Below, piece by piece: positions 29,597 to 38,774 of a stretch of DNA of 50,813 nucleotides. The notes under the pieces were generated by a model. It did no database searches. It saw only the letters and a program-made list of their open reading frames with translations, and was not told the origin of the DNA. The position numbers and the translations under genes are program-made. This DNA is from Porticoccaceae bacterium (GTDB lineage: Bacteria > Pseudomonadota > Gammaproteobacteria > Pseudomonadales > Porticoccaceae): contig JALOAH010000016.1 in the NCBI GenBank assembly GCA_023228865.1, positions 1 to 50,813 on the forward strand, written 5' to 3'. Position 1 is the first letter of the stretch. The number at the start of each line of letters is the position of its first letter.

Positions 29597-32002
29597 CTAA
29601 TTTTTTTGTGGCAGTTCCTTTTCGATCTCGACAACATTTGCAATGGTGGCAAGCAAGGCATCCGGATTTAGACTGATGGAGTCTATGCCCAGTTTTACCA
29701 GGTATTCAGCGACGTCGGGATAATCTGAGGGTGCCTGCCCGCAAATGCCCACGGGAATGCCATTGCGATGGGCGCCCTCAATGGCCATGCGAATCATGGT
29801 CATCACTCCAGGATCCCGCTCATCGAAGTCAAAGGCGACAACGTCTGAATCCCTGTCGACACCGAGCACCAGCTGGGTTAAATCGTTGGAACCGATGGAA
29901 ATGCCGTCAAAGAGCTGGCTGAAGGCATCAATCTGAATGACGTTGTTGGGGATTTCACACATCACATAAACCGCCAGGTCGTTCTCCCCCTGTTTAAGTC
30001 CCATATCGGCCATGGCAGCGAGTACTTTTCTGCCTTCCTCGACACGGCGACAAAAGGGAATCATCAGTTTGATATTGGTCAGCCCCATAGCATTGCGGGC
30101 GCGAAGCACCGCGGCGCACTCCAGGGCAAAACCTTCCGCATAGGCCTCATGGGTGTAGCGGGAAGCGCCACGGAAGCCAATCATGGGGTTTTCTTCGCTA
30201 ACCTCAAAATTTTCTCCCCCAATCAGCTTGGCATATTCGTTGGTTTTGAAGTCGGACATGCGCACAATCACCGGACGTGGATAAAATGCGGCGGCGATGG
30301 TGCCTATGCCCTCGGATAGTTTTTCAATAAAAAAGCTGGCGCCACTGTCATAGTTGGCAATTAACCCCTGTATACGGCTTTTATCCTCATTGTTTGTAAC
30401 CCGTTGCGGATAGAGCAGCGCCATAGGGTGGGCTTTTATGTATTCACTGATAATAAACTCCATCCGAGCCAGACCGACGCCGTCGCAGGGCAGGGCGCTG
30501 AGACGAAAGGCCTGATCGGGGCTGCCCAAGTTGATCATCATGCCCGTCCGCGGTTTGGCCAGGGTTTCCAGTTCGGTTGTGATGATTTTGAAGGGGATGT
30601 CGCCGTCGTAGATTTTGCCCACTTCCCCCCCTGCGCAGGACAGGGTGATGCTCTGGCCATCCTTCAGCCTATGGATATCTTCGCCTATTCCCACCACGGC
30701 GGGAATGCCAAATTCCCGAGCAACAATAGCTGCGTGGCAGGTTCGCCCGCCGCGGCTGGTGACCATGGCAGCGGCGCGGCGCATGGCAGGCCCCCAATCC
30801 GGGCTGGTGCTCTCCGCTACCAGAATCTCGCCCTCTTGAAAATGTGTCAATTGTGAAGCGTCGCTGATCTTGCGCACCACTCCCGATGCTATACCGCTGC
30901 CGATGGCGCGCCCGGTGGCTATTGGCGAAGCTTTGGCGGCGAGTTTGTAGCGAACGAGAACGTTGCGGGTTTTTTGCGACGACACGGTTTCAGGGCGTGC
31001 CTGGACGAGGTAGAGTTTGCCGTCGACGCCGTCTTTCGCCCACTCGATATCCATTGGGCAGGGCGCGCCTTTTTGCCGGCTGTAGTGAGCTTCGGTTTTC
31101 AAGGCGTAATCCGCCAGGGTGAGCGCCTCCCCGTCGCTGATACAGAATTTACTGCGAGCGCTGGCTGGGGTGTCGATATTTTCTATTCCGCTGCCGTTGC
31201 TTGCATAGGTCATGGTCAATTGTTTTTCGCCGAGGTGGCGACTCAGCACACAGCGTTTTCCTTGGGCAAAGGTGGGTTTGTGAACATAAAATTCATCGGG
31301 ATCCACCGCGCCCTGAACAATATTTTCCCCCAGACCGTAGGTGCCGGTAATAAACACCACATCGTTAAAGCCGCTGTCCGTATCCAGGGTAAACATGACA
31401 CCGCTGGCGCCCAGGTCAGCCCTGACCATCTTCATCACGGCAATGGTAAGGGCGACTTTGAAGTGATCGAAACCGTTGCGGATTCTGTAGCTGATAGCGC
31501 GTTCGGTGAAAAGAGAGGCAAAACAGTGGCGGCAGGCCTCGATCAGGTCGGCGCCACCGCCAACATTGAGATAGGTATCGTGCTGGCCGGCAAAGCTGGC
31601 GGACGGCAAATCCTCCGCGGTGGCTGAACTGCGCACGGCTACTGTCAGTTGTTCACCGTATTGCCGCTGCAGTTGCCCAAAGGCGGCAATAATGTCCTTT
31701 TCGATGTCGTCGGGGATTCCCGCTGCGTAGATAATTTGGCGCGCCTTTTCGCCAATGTCGGCCAGAGAGGTATTGTCGAGTTCGACGGTATTGAATAAAG
31801 CCCGCAATGGTTGCCATGCCCCGGCCTTGTCCAGCATGGCTCGGTAAGCGGCGCTGGTAATGGCAAAACCATTGGGAATTTCAATGCCCATTGGCGTCAG
31901 CACGCGATACATTTCGCCAAGGGATGCCGTTTTGCCGCCAACGCTGGCCACATCGTCCATGCCCAGTTGATCAAACCAGCGTATATAAGGGTTTTGCGCC
32001 AT
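29597..32002 (-). CDS. ppsA: Phosphoenolpyruvate synthase
   Basis: PpsA converts pyruvate and ATP to PEP, AMP and phosphate for gluconeogenesis. The 801-residue product has the N-terminal ATP-grasp-like domain (GGKTASLGEM, VRSSATAEDLPSASFAGQ), the phospho-His swivel domain (GGRTCHAAIVAREFGIPAVVG) and a C-terminal PEP-binding TIM barrel ending near CGQAPSDYP. It is alone on its strand; the ppsR regulator often found divergent from ppsA is absent. The 250-base gap 32003-32252 upstream has no gene and should hold its promoter. Confidence 0.96.
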   Translation of the reverse strand: MAQNPYIRWFDQLGMDDVASVGGKTASLGEMYRVLTPMGIEIPNGFAITSAAYRAMLDKAGAWQPLRALFNTVELDNTSLADIGEKARQIIYAAGIPDDIEKDIIAAFGQLQRQYGEQLTVAVRSSATAEDLPSASFAGQHDTYLNVGGGADLIEACRHCFASLFTERAISYRIRNGFDHFKVALTIAVMKMVRADLGASGVMFTLDTDSGFNDVVFITGTYGLGENIVQGAVDPDEFYVHKPTFAQGKRCVLSRHLGEKQLTMTYASNGSGIENIDTPASARSKFCISDGEALTLADYALKTEAHYSRQKGAPCPMDIEWAKDGVDGKLYLVQARPETVSSQKTRNVLVRYKLAAKASPIATGRAIGSGIASGVVRKISDASQLTHFQEGEILVAESTSPDWGPAMRRAAAMVTSRGGRTCHAAIVAREFGIPAVVGIGEDIHRLKDGQSITLSCAGGEVGKIYDGDIPFKIITTELETLAKPRTGMMINLGSPDQAFRLSALPCDGVGLARMEFIISEYIKAHPMALLYPQRVTNNEDKSRIQGLIANYDSGASFFIEKLSEGIGTIAAAFYPRPVIVRMSDFKTNEYAKLIGGENFEVSEENPMIGFRGASRYTHEAYAEGFALECAAVLRARNAMGLTNIKLMIPFCRRVEEGRKVLAAMADMGLKQGENDLAVYVMCEIPNNVIQIDAFSQLFDGISIGSNDLTQLVLGVDRDSDVVAFDFDERDPGVMTMIRMAIEGAHRNGIPVGICGQAPSDYPDVAEYLVKLGIDSISLNPDALLATIANVVEIEKELPQKN

Positions 32003-32252
32003 GTGAATTGCTCTTCAGGTTCCAGGTGTTTTTCAACGCCATCCTCAACCCCGCTCAGCAGATTCACAGATGGATTCCAGCTGATTTGATAAGGCGTCTG
32101 TAAAAGTATTTTTTGCTGTTCTAATGGTCTAGAGACTAGGCTGATGCAGGCGACTTATCAAGCCGCATCCGCAGTTAATTCCGCGACCTCGGCATTTGCT
32201 GATTGAAATGAATGAGTTTCCTTGGGTCACTGTGTTTCTGTTGCCGGCGATA

Positions 32253-33620
32253 TTATTCGATCCCCAGTTTTTGCAGTTTGTAACGCAGCTGGCGAAAGGA
32301 GATGCCGAGCTTTTGTGCGGTGGTGGTTTTGTTCCAGCGGTTTTCGTGAAGAGCCTGGGAGATAATCCTCTTTTCAATGGTTGCCAGATAGTCGTCGATG
32401 CACTGGCTGCCATCGGCGTGAAAATCCTGTCCCGGCTGGCCTTCCAGACAGTGCGCAGGGGTTTCCGCGGCGATTTTTTTTTGTCCCAGATTCAGATCTT
32501 CCTCATCGATGGTGTTGCCGCTGCAGAGGGTAAATGCCCTTTCCAGAGTGTTCTCCAGCTCTCTGACGTTGCCCGGAAACGAGTAGTCTGTCAGCGCTTT
32601 GAGAGCCGCTTTCGACAGGGTTGGCGCTGCGCTCTGGGTTTCTCGGGCAAAGCGCTCGAGGAAAACCACCGCCAGTTTGGGTATGTCTTCGCTGCGCTCG
32701 CGCAGGGGGGGTACAGCAATTTCGATAACGTTGATGCGGTAAAACAGGTCTTCACGGAAACGGCCATTGCTGACCTCGTCGGCAAGATTTTTGTGGGTGG
32801 CGCTGAGGATGCGCACATCGACGGTTTTTTCCTCCTGGCTGCCAATGGGGCGGACGGTTTTTTCCTGAATGGCGCGCAACAGTTTGACCTGCATTGCCAG
32901 CGGCAGATCGGCCACCTCGTCAAGAAACAGGGTGCCACCATCGGCGGCGTGAAAGAGCCCCTGTTTATCCTGAATGGCGCCGGTAAAGCTGCCTTTTTTG
33001 TGGCCAAAAAATTCACTTTCCATCAGCTCGCTGGGTATGGCGCCGCAGTTGACAGCAATAAAAGCGCCGTTGCTTCTGGGTCCCTGGTAGTGGATGGCTC
33101 TGGCGGTCAATTCTTTTCCTGAACCGGATTCGCCGCTGATGAAAACAGGTGCCTGACTGCGGGCTACCTTGGCTATCTGCTGGCGAAGCCGATTCATGGC
33201 GGCGCAATCCCCCATGAGTCCGGTATCTTTTTTGGTGTTGGAGGGGCGTTCGTTACCCATCGCAAGTGCGGTTTCCACCAGGTTGCGCAGCCGTTTCAGC
33301 TCCATGGGTTTTGAAACAAAATCAAAGGCGCCTTTTTTTAACGCCTCTACGGCGAGGTCGGTATTGCCGTGGGCGGTAATTACCGCCACGGGCATTTGCG
33401 GGCATTGAAGCTGTATGGCATCGACAATGTCAAAGCCGTCGCCGTCCGGCAGGCGCATATCGGTGAGGCAAAAGTTAAACCTGTTGTTGGCGATCATTTC
33501 CAGAGCTTCTCTGGTATTGCCTGCCTGGGAGACACTGAGGCCAAGGCCTTCCAGCGTCATGGTGAGAAGTTCGCGAATATCGGGTTCGTCATCGACGATC
33601 AGCGCCTTACCGGGGCTCAT
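32253..33620 (-). CDS. pilR: Sigma-54-dependent response regulator PilR
   Basis: This NtrC-type regulator has a receiver domain (phospho-acceptor Asp54 in LTDMRLPDG), an AAA+ domain with GESGSGKE and the sigma-54 contact loop GSFTGA, and a C-terminal Fis-type helix-turn-helix (AQKLGISFRQLRYKLQKLGIE, split). With PilS it activates pilin transcription in Pseudomonas. The start at 33620 is preferred over 33632 because GAGG precedes it; it overlaps the pilS end by 14 bases. A sigma-54-dependent pilA target is not in the window. Confidence 0.9.
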   Translation of the reverse strand: MSPGKALIVDDEPDIRELLTMTLEGLGLSVSQAGNTREALEMIANNRFNFCLTDMRLPDGDGFDIVDAIQLQCPQMPVAVITAHGNTDLAVEALKKGAFDFVSKPMELKRLRNLVETALAMGNERPSNTKKDTGLMGDCAAMNRLRQQIAKVARSQAPVFISGESGSGKELTARAIHYQGPRSNGAFIAVNCGAIPSELMESEFFGHKKGSFTGAIQDKQGLFHAADGGTLFLDEVADLPLAMQVKLLRAIQEKTVRPIGSQEEKTVDVRILSATHKNLADEVSNGRFREDLFYRINVIEIAVPPLRERSEDIPKLAVVFLERFARETQSAAPTLSKAALKALTDYSFPGNVRELENTLERAFTLCSGNTIDEEDLNLGQKKIAAETPAHCLEGQPGQDFHADGSQCIDDYLATIEKRIISQALHENRWNKTTTAQKLGISFRQLRYKLQKLGIE

Positions 33621-35250
33621 GGCTGGCCTCATTAATGTTGAGAATTTTGTCTGGATGGATAAATGTGATGCGGAAAAAGCCTTTCTCCTTGCCCTGGGGG
33701 GGTTGGTATTTGATGGTGGCGAAATTCATGGCGCAAAGTTCCCGGCAAATATAGAGGCCCAGCCCGGAACCCCCTGGTGAGGTTGTAAAAAAAGGTTCGA
33801 AAAGTTTGCTGCGATCATCGGCGGGAACGCCGACGCCGGCATCGCAGATATCCACATAAACCACGTTCTGGTCGCTGTGGCGGCTGACGACAATTTCAGC
33901 CCAGGGCAGGCCGGTGGCCTCCGTGCTGTATCTCACGGCGTTGTCGAGCAAATTGTTGAGCACCTGCTGTAAGTGAACGGGGTCAAAAGTAACTTCGTCT
34001 ATGGCGCTTTCAGAAACCCTGACCGCTATTTTTGGCTCGGCGCGATTACCCTGCAAGTAGTTGTCTAGATAATGTTCTAGCCAGGGGCGGATTTTTATCC
34101 GCTGAGGTTGGTGGCTGTGTTGCCGGGAGAGCTGAAGTATGCTTTCGACAATATGGTTCACCCGCTTCACTTGGGTTTCGATAATTTCTGTGAGCCTGGT
34201 GGTAACCTTGTCGGTTTCCCGTATTTCGGCGAGAAGCTCTGAAGCGTGACTGATGGCGCCCAGGGGATTGCGCACTTCATGGGCGATACTGGCGGTCAGC
34301 CGCCCCAGGGAGGCAAGCTTTAACTGCTGCGCCTCCTGGGCGGCAGCGCGAAAATCTTCGAGAAAGATAATGGTTCTGGGGTTGTCACTTTGCTCCAGGC
34401 GGGCAAAATTGGCCTGGAGTTCCGTATTGCCCCGTTGGGAAATGAATGGCAGGGTTTTTTGCGCGGGGTTTTGTTTCCAGTGTATCAGCCTTTTCAACAG
34501 GCCAGACTCGCCACTGATGCTGTCGCCGATGCGAAAGCTGTGGCTGTTGCCGAGCAGTTCCTGGGCGGCATTGTTTATCTGGTGAATCAGGCCGCTGTCG
34601 TCGATGACCACGATGCCTGTGCGCATGCGGTTAATGATGAGTTGGTTGAGCTCTTGCAGCTCTGCCGACAGCTCGGATTCGGACGCGGCGATTTCTTGAG
34701 CCGCCACCAGCGCCTTGCTGAGTCTGGAAAACAGCAGGGAAGTGAAAAACAGCAAGAGGCCAAGAACACCGGCGGGCAAGACATTGGCTTGGGTGCGGTC
34801 AAACAAGATTGCCGACAGTACGCTTTCGGCAATGATGCAGATACTGGCAATGGCCGGTATCAACACCGCCAGCTGTCCCGAGAAAAAAATCGAACCCGCC
34901 GCCACGGTGACCAGCATGAGGTAGCCAAAACCACTGCCCAGCCCGCCGCTGGAGTACATCAGCAGTGTTTGTATGGCGATGTCGGCGATCAGTGTTGCCA
35001 GCAGCTGGGATTTTTTCAGGGAGTGGTGTTGAAGCTGGTAAAACCCCAGGGTAATGACGGCAATAACCACATAGCTGATGGCGGTGCTTTGAAAGAGACT
35101 GGGCACCGAGGCGCCAAAAACGTCGGGCACAGCATTTGCCGCGATGGCGGCCACTAACAACAGGGCGAGCAAAAAGCGGTAGTACAGGTAGAGGCGCAGT
35201 AACCCTGCGGAAAAGCGCTCTTTATTCGTGACTGCGTTAGCGTCGATCAT
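33607..35250 (-). CDS. pilS: Sensor histidine kinase PilS
   Basis: PilS senses pilin levels in the membrane and phosphorylates PilR. The 547-residue protein has about six membrane helices in the first 190 residues, a PAS-like region, the HisKA box SIAHEVRNPLGAISHASELL (split at His), and a HATPase domain with NLLDNAVRYS and GGSGLGLYICREL. This topology, with pilR overlapping downstream, identifies it. It is divergent from nadE with a 67-base gap. Confidence 0.9.
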   Translation of the reverse strand: MIDANAVTNKERFSAGLLRLYLYYRFLLALLLVAAIAANAVPDVFGASVPSLFQSTAISYVVIAVITLGFYQLQHHSLKKSQLLATLIADIAIQTLLMYSSGGLGSGFGYLMLVTVAAGSIFFSGQLAVLIPAIASICIIAESVLSAILFDRTQANVLPAGVLGLLLFFTSLLFSRLSKALVAAQEIAASESELSAELQELNQLIINRMRTGIVVIDDSGLIHQINNAAQELLGNSHSFRIGDSISGESGLLKRLIHWKQNPAQKTLPFISQRGNTELQANFARLEQSDNPRTIIFLEDFRAAAQEAQQLKLASLGRLTASIAHEVRNPLGAISHASELLAEIRETDKVTTRLTEIIETQVKRVNHIVESILQLSRQHSHQPQRIKIRPWLEHYLDNYLQGNRAEPKIAVRVSESAIDEVTFDPVHLQQVLNNLLDNAVRYSTEATGLPWAEIVVSRHSDQNVVYVDICDAGVGVPADDRSKLFEPFFTTSPGGSGLGLYICRELCAMNFATIKYQPPQGKEKGFFRITFIHPDKILNINEASHEPR

Positions 35251-35317
35251 TTACTGCAATACTGTTCCTGTTATTTTGCTATTGGCCGGATTTTAGCCGA
35301 AAATAGCCGCCCCTTTC

Positions 35318-36961
35318 ATGGATTGTCCCACTCAAATGACAGATATCAAGATTGCTCTGGCTCAGCTCAATCCCCTGGTTGGCGATATTCCCGGCAACAC
35401 CGAAAAAGTGATTCAGACCCTTGGCGTCGCCCGTGAAAATGGCGCCTCGGTCGTACTTTTTCCCGAATTGGTACTCACCGGATATCCGCCGGAAGATCTT
35501 CTCCTGCGCCCCAGTCTCGATGGTCGCGTTGCTGCGGCCATAGCCCGGCTCGCAGCATTTACACAGGACATTACCGCCGTTGTCGGCTACCCGCGCCGCC
35601 GCGATGGCGGCCTGTTCAATATGGCAGGAGTCTTCCAGAATGGCAAACTCATAGCAGAGTATGCCAAACAACAGCTGCCCAACTATCAGGTATTTGATGA
35701 GAAGCGCTATTTTGCCTGTGGCGACAGCCCCTGTGTTGTCGACATCGACGGCATTGCCGCAGCAGTCACCATTTGTGAAGATATCTGGCACCCCCAGCCC
35801 ATGCTTCAGGCGCGCGAGGCCGGTGCCAGGCTGATGCTCAATATCAACGCATCGCCCTTTCACCGCAATAAGCATTCGTTGCGCCAGGCTGTGGTCAAAG
35901 AGCGCGCCCTGGAAGGCAATATGGCGGTGGTCTACCTCAATCAGGTGGGCGGTCAGGACGAACTGGTGTTTGATGGCGGCTCCTTTGTCGTTGACAGCAG
36001 CGGGCATTTGAGCGTGCAGACACCGATGTTTGCCGAGGGGATTTTTTATACTCGGCTGAGTTTTGATGGCAATGCTGTCAGTGTTGCTGAAAAAGCCGTT
36101 GAGCCGCCACTGGAATTGATTCCCTCGGTGTACCAGGCGCTGGTCACCGGGGTCAGGGACTACGTCAATAAAAATCATTTTAAAGGCGTTATTCTCGGCT
36201 TGTCGGGAGGTATTGATTCCGCCCTGACCCTGGCTGTTGCCGTGGACGCCCTTGGCGCCGAGCGGGTGGAGGCGGTGATGATGCCTTTTCGCTATACCTC
36301 GCAAATGAGCCAGGACGACGCCGCCGAGGAGGCGCGACTTTTGGGCGTCAAATACCAAAGCATCAGTATTGAGCCCTTGTTTGAAGCCTTTATGACCCAG
36401 CTTGCCGACGAATTCAGGGGGCTGCCGGCGGATAAGACCGAAGAAAATATTCAGGCTCGCGCCAGGGGCGTATTGCTGATGTCGATTTCCAACAAAAAGG
36501 GTTATCTGGTGCTAACCACCGGCAATAAAAGCGAAATGGCGGTGGGTTATTGCACCCTGTATGGGGATATGGCCGGTGGTTTTGATGTGCTTAAGGATGT
36601 GCCCAAAACCCTGGTTTTTGAACTCTGCAGATACAGAAACAGCTTGTCCCCGGTTATTCCCGAGACAGTGATAGCGCGGCCGCCGTCGGCGGAGTTGGCT
36701 CCAGATCAAAAAGACGAAGACAGCCTGCCGCCCTATCCGGTGCTCGATAAAATCCTCGAACTCTACATCGAAGAGGATCGCAGTGCCGAGGCCATTATTG
36801 CCGAGGGCTTTAATGCCGAGGATGTTTACCACGTCATTCGCCTGGTGGATATCAATGAGTACAAGCGTCGCCAGGCTGCGATTGGCGTGCGTATCACCCG
36901 TCGCGGTTTTGGCCGCGACAGGCGCTACCCGGTCACCAATGGCTGGAAACCGGGCGCCTGA
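35318..36961 (+). CDS. nadE: Glutamine-dependent NAD+ synthetase
   Basis: NadE amidates nicotinic acid adenine dinucleotide to NAD+, taking ammonia from glutamine. The N-terminal nitrilase-type glutaminase has the Glu/Lys/Cys triad (FPELVLTGYPPEDLL, KQQLPNYQVFDEKRYF and TICEDIW). The C-terminal synthetase has the ATP loop GLSGGIDSALTLAVA and TGNKSEMAVGY. Total 547 residues is normal for the two-domain form. Start at 35318 or the in-frame ATG at 35336 (MTDIKIALAQLNPL); the latter resembles relatives better and neither has a clear ribosome site. Confidence 0.95.
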   Translation: MDCPTQMTDIKIALAQLNPLVGDIPGNTEKVIQTLGVARENGASVVLFPELVLTGYPPEDLLLRPSLDGRVAAAIARLAAFTQDITAVVGYPRRRDGGLFNMAGVFQNGKLIAEYAKQQLPNYQVFDEKRYFACGDSPCVVDIDGIAAAVTICEDIWHPQPMLQAREAGARLMLNINASPFHRNKHSLRQAVVKERALEGNMAVVYLNQVGGQDELVFDGGSFVVDSSGHLSVQTPMFAEGIFYTRLSFDGNAVSVAEKAVEPPLELIPSVYQALVTGVRDYVNKNHFKGVILGLSGGIDSALTLAVAVDALGAERVEAVMMPFRYTSQMSQDDAAEEARLLGVKYQSISIEPLFEAFMTQLADEFRGLPADKTEENIQARARGVLLMSISNKKGYLVLTTGNKSEMAVGYCTLYGDMAGGFDVLKDVPKTLVFELCRYRNSLSPVIPETVIARPPSAELAPDQKDEDSLPPYPVLDKILELYIEEDRSAEAIIAEGFNAEDVYHVIRLVDINEYKRRQAAIGVRITRRGFGRDRRYPVTNGWKPGA

Positions 36962-36997
36962 GGCAGCATTTCAAAAGATTCCTATGGAGGCAACAGT

Positions 36998-37300
36998 ATG
37001 TTTTTAGCCATGAACAGATTCAAAATCGCCAAAGGTAAAGAGCAGGAATTTATCGAGCTGTGGAAAAATCGCAACACTTACCTGGAACAGGTGCCGGGAT
37101 TTAAGCGCTTTCACCTCCTCGCCGGGCCTGTGAAAGAAGGCTATGCCCTGTTTGCCTCCCATTCAGAATGGGATTGCCGGGACTCTTTTGACGCCTGGAC
37201 GCGCTCTGAAGCATTCCGCAAAGCGCATGCCAATGCGGGCGGCAGCAAGGGAATTTATCTGGAGCCGCCCCAATTGGAACTTTTTGAGTCGGCGCTATAG
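36998..37300 (+). CDS. Antibiotic biosynthesis monooxygenase-fold protein, IsdG/HmoA-like
   Basis: The 100-residue protein has the ABM ferredoxin-like fold. Three residues match in position the Asn/Trp/His triad of IsdG-type heme-degrading monooxygenases: Asn6 (AMNRF), Trp67 (FDAWTRSEAF) and His77 (RKAHAN). A role in heme breakdown for iron recovery is therefore possible, but many ABM proteins have other substrates. GGAGG lies upstream of the ATG. It is 36 bases after nadE and may be co-transcribed. Confidence 0.75.
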   Translation: MFLAMNRFKIAKGKEQEFIELWKNRNTYLEQVPGFKRFHLLAGPVKEGYALFASHSEWDCRDSFDAWTRSEAFRKAHANAGGSKGIYLEPPQLELFESAL

Positions 37301-37420
37301 AAAAGAGGGTTTTTGCAGAGTCAGTGTTTTGCTTTTAGTATGCCTTTTCTAATTTTTATGGGTAGTCTGCCAACTAGTGATACAGGTCTTGTACATCAAC
37401 ACTACTTTGAGGGGATACCC

Positions 37421-37987
37421 ATGAACACTGAAACAACCGCACCAGTTACACCGGAAGCCGATGTTGGCGCAGCTCCAGCCAGTCCAACTCCCAAGGCTAC
37501 AGCTGCGGCCAAAAAAACGCCGACTCGCAAGCCCGCTGTCAAAAAGACCGTTGAGAAAAAGACTGTTCTCAAAAAAACTGGGGTGAAGAAGCCCATTGCC
37601 AAAAAGCAGGAGAAAAAATCATTTGACCTGTTTTTCTCCTCTGAAAAAATCAAGGAATCCCGGGAAAAAATTAAAGACTCGGTAGAAAAAGTGTCAGAAG
37701 TGATGAAAAATGTTGCCTATGCCCAGTTGGGTATTTGTGGAAAGATTTACGATGAAGTCGTCAGTCTTTACGAAGAGCGCCGCTCCTATACCGCCAAGCA
37801 GTGGATCACCCTGATCAAGCGGGGAGAGAAAGTGCAGAAAAACCTGGAAAAATCGCAAAAAGATCTTGAAAAACGTATTAAGGCCATAGATCTGAAAGAA
37901 GACCTCAAGGACAATTTCGGCAAGGTCAAAAGCGGCTACAAAGACGCTTACGGAAAAATCAAGGACTTGACCAAAAAGGCTGCGTAA
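37421..37987 (+). CDS. Lysine-rich phasin/histone-like protein
   Basis: The 188-residue product has two parts. Residues 25-65 are a Lys/Ala/Thr/Pro-rich tail with repeated KKT and KKP units, like histone H1-type tails. Residues 70-188 are charged amphipathic helices with AQLGICGKIYDEV and TLIKRGEKVQKNLEK, which resemble the phasin helix region of PHA granule proteins. PhaF has the same two parts in the opposite order. DNA binding by the tail and granule binding by the helices are inferred. ATG at 37421 has GAGGGG upstream; the open frame further upstream is not used. A strong terminator follows. Confidence 0.6.
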   Translation: MNTETTAPVTPEADVGAAPASPTPKATAAAKKTPTRKPAVKKTVEKKTVLKKTGVKKPIAKKQEKKSFDLFFSSEKIKESREKIKDSVEKVSEVMKNVAYAQLGICGKIYDEVVSLYEERRSYTAKQWITLIKRGEKVQKNLEKSQKDLEKRIKAIDLKEDLKDNFGKVKSGYKDAYGKIKDLTKKAA

Positions 37988-38027
37988 TCTGCCTCGAAAT
38001 TGCTTTTTAGCGCTTTGAAATTGTCTG

Positions 38028-38061
38028 CCAGGTCGGTTACCTTATAACCGACCTGGTTTTT
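38028..38061 (+). terminator. Intrinsic terminator after the phasin/histone-like gene
   Basis: CCAGGTCGGTTA (38028-38039) pairs perfectly with TAACCGACCTGG (38045-38056) around a 5-base loop and is followed by five T (38057-38061). This is a strong Rho-independent terminator about 40 bases after the stop at 37987. Confidence 0.9.
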
Positions 38062-38267
38062 CCGCTGTTATCACAGTACTGTTTTCTCTCTACCTCGCCA
38101 TCATCCTTTCTTATCCCGCGAAAACTTCCGTCTATCGATGAAAGTTGGCGTAGGGCTATTTTGGAAACTACAATTCTTTGGTGCTGGCGTCGACCTGTTC
38201 TCCAATCCACTTTGACAGTGGTGGCTCCATCACAAAATGGAAATGAACGGAAATAGGGATATGACCC

Positions 38268-38774
38268 GTGTTGACACCACCTAAAATACTCTTTGTTTGT
38301 ACCAAGTCTGGAGGACGCAGCGCACTGGCCGCGCACCTTGCCAACAGGCGGTCTCCCTGGGGAAAAATTGCCGTTGCTGCCTGCTTTGAAGCGGGTCAGC
38401 TGCCGGGCAACTATTTTGCTGTTATGAAATCCCTGGGTATTCATTTGCATCAAGACCAGCTCCCCAGCGTTTTTGAACGTTTCGCCGCCGGAGAGGTGTT
38501 CGATCAGGTGGTGCTTATTTGCAACCAGGAGCAGGGGGAGCAGTGCGCAATTCTGGGGATGAGCGTGCGCGAGCTTTACGGCCAGGCGCACATAGAAAAC
38601 TGGTCGATAGGTGATTTTTCCCAGGTCAAGGGCGGCGCCGATGCCATGCGCCAGGCGGTTGCCGAAGCTATAGCCGCCCTTGAGCAGCAGACCGATCAAT
38701 TACTTGCCAGAATTCATGGCCACCAGTCCCTCAGTCAAAGCAGTGGTTTTTCTCGGGAAACGAACCTGCTCTGA
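38268..38774 (+). CDS. Low-molecular-weight phosphatase / arsenate reductase-like protein
   Basis: The 168-residue product has the N-terminal phosphate loop CTKSGGRS (C11-x5-R17-S) of low-molecular-weight tyrosine phosphatases and thioredoxin-coupled arsenate reductases. Cys85 and Cys93 (in ICNQEQGEQC) are near the resolving-Cys positions of ArsC, but the spacing is seven residues rather than six. The DP loop reads WSIGDF (Asp116), with Phe in place of Pro. Arsenate reduction is possible but not proven, and no other ars gene adjoins. Start GTG at 38268 (or TTG at 38271), with AGGGA upstream. Its 3' end overlaps panB by 44 bases, tail to tail. Confidence 0.65.
   Translation: MLTPPKILFVCTKSGGRSALAAHLANRRSPWGKIAVAACFEAGQLPGNYFAVMKSLGIHLHQDQLPSVFERFAAGEVFDQVVLICNQEQGEQCAILGMSVRELYGQAHIENWSIGDFSQVKGGADAMRQAVAEAIAALEQQTDQLLARIHGHQSLSQSSGFSRETNLL

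Noticed and set aside
38037..38699. 220-codon open frame on the minus strand
   Set aside because: It covers the terminator and most of the ArsC-like gene; the plus-strand frame has a catalytic motif and this one has none.
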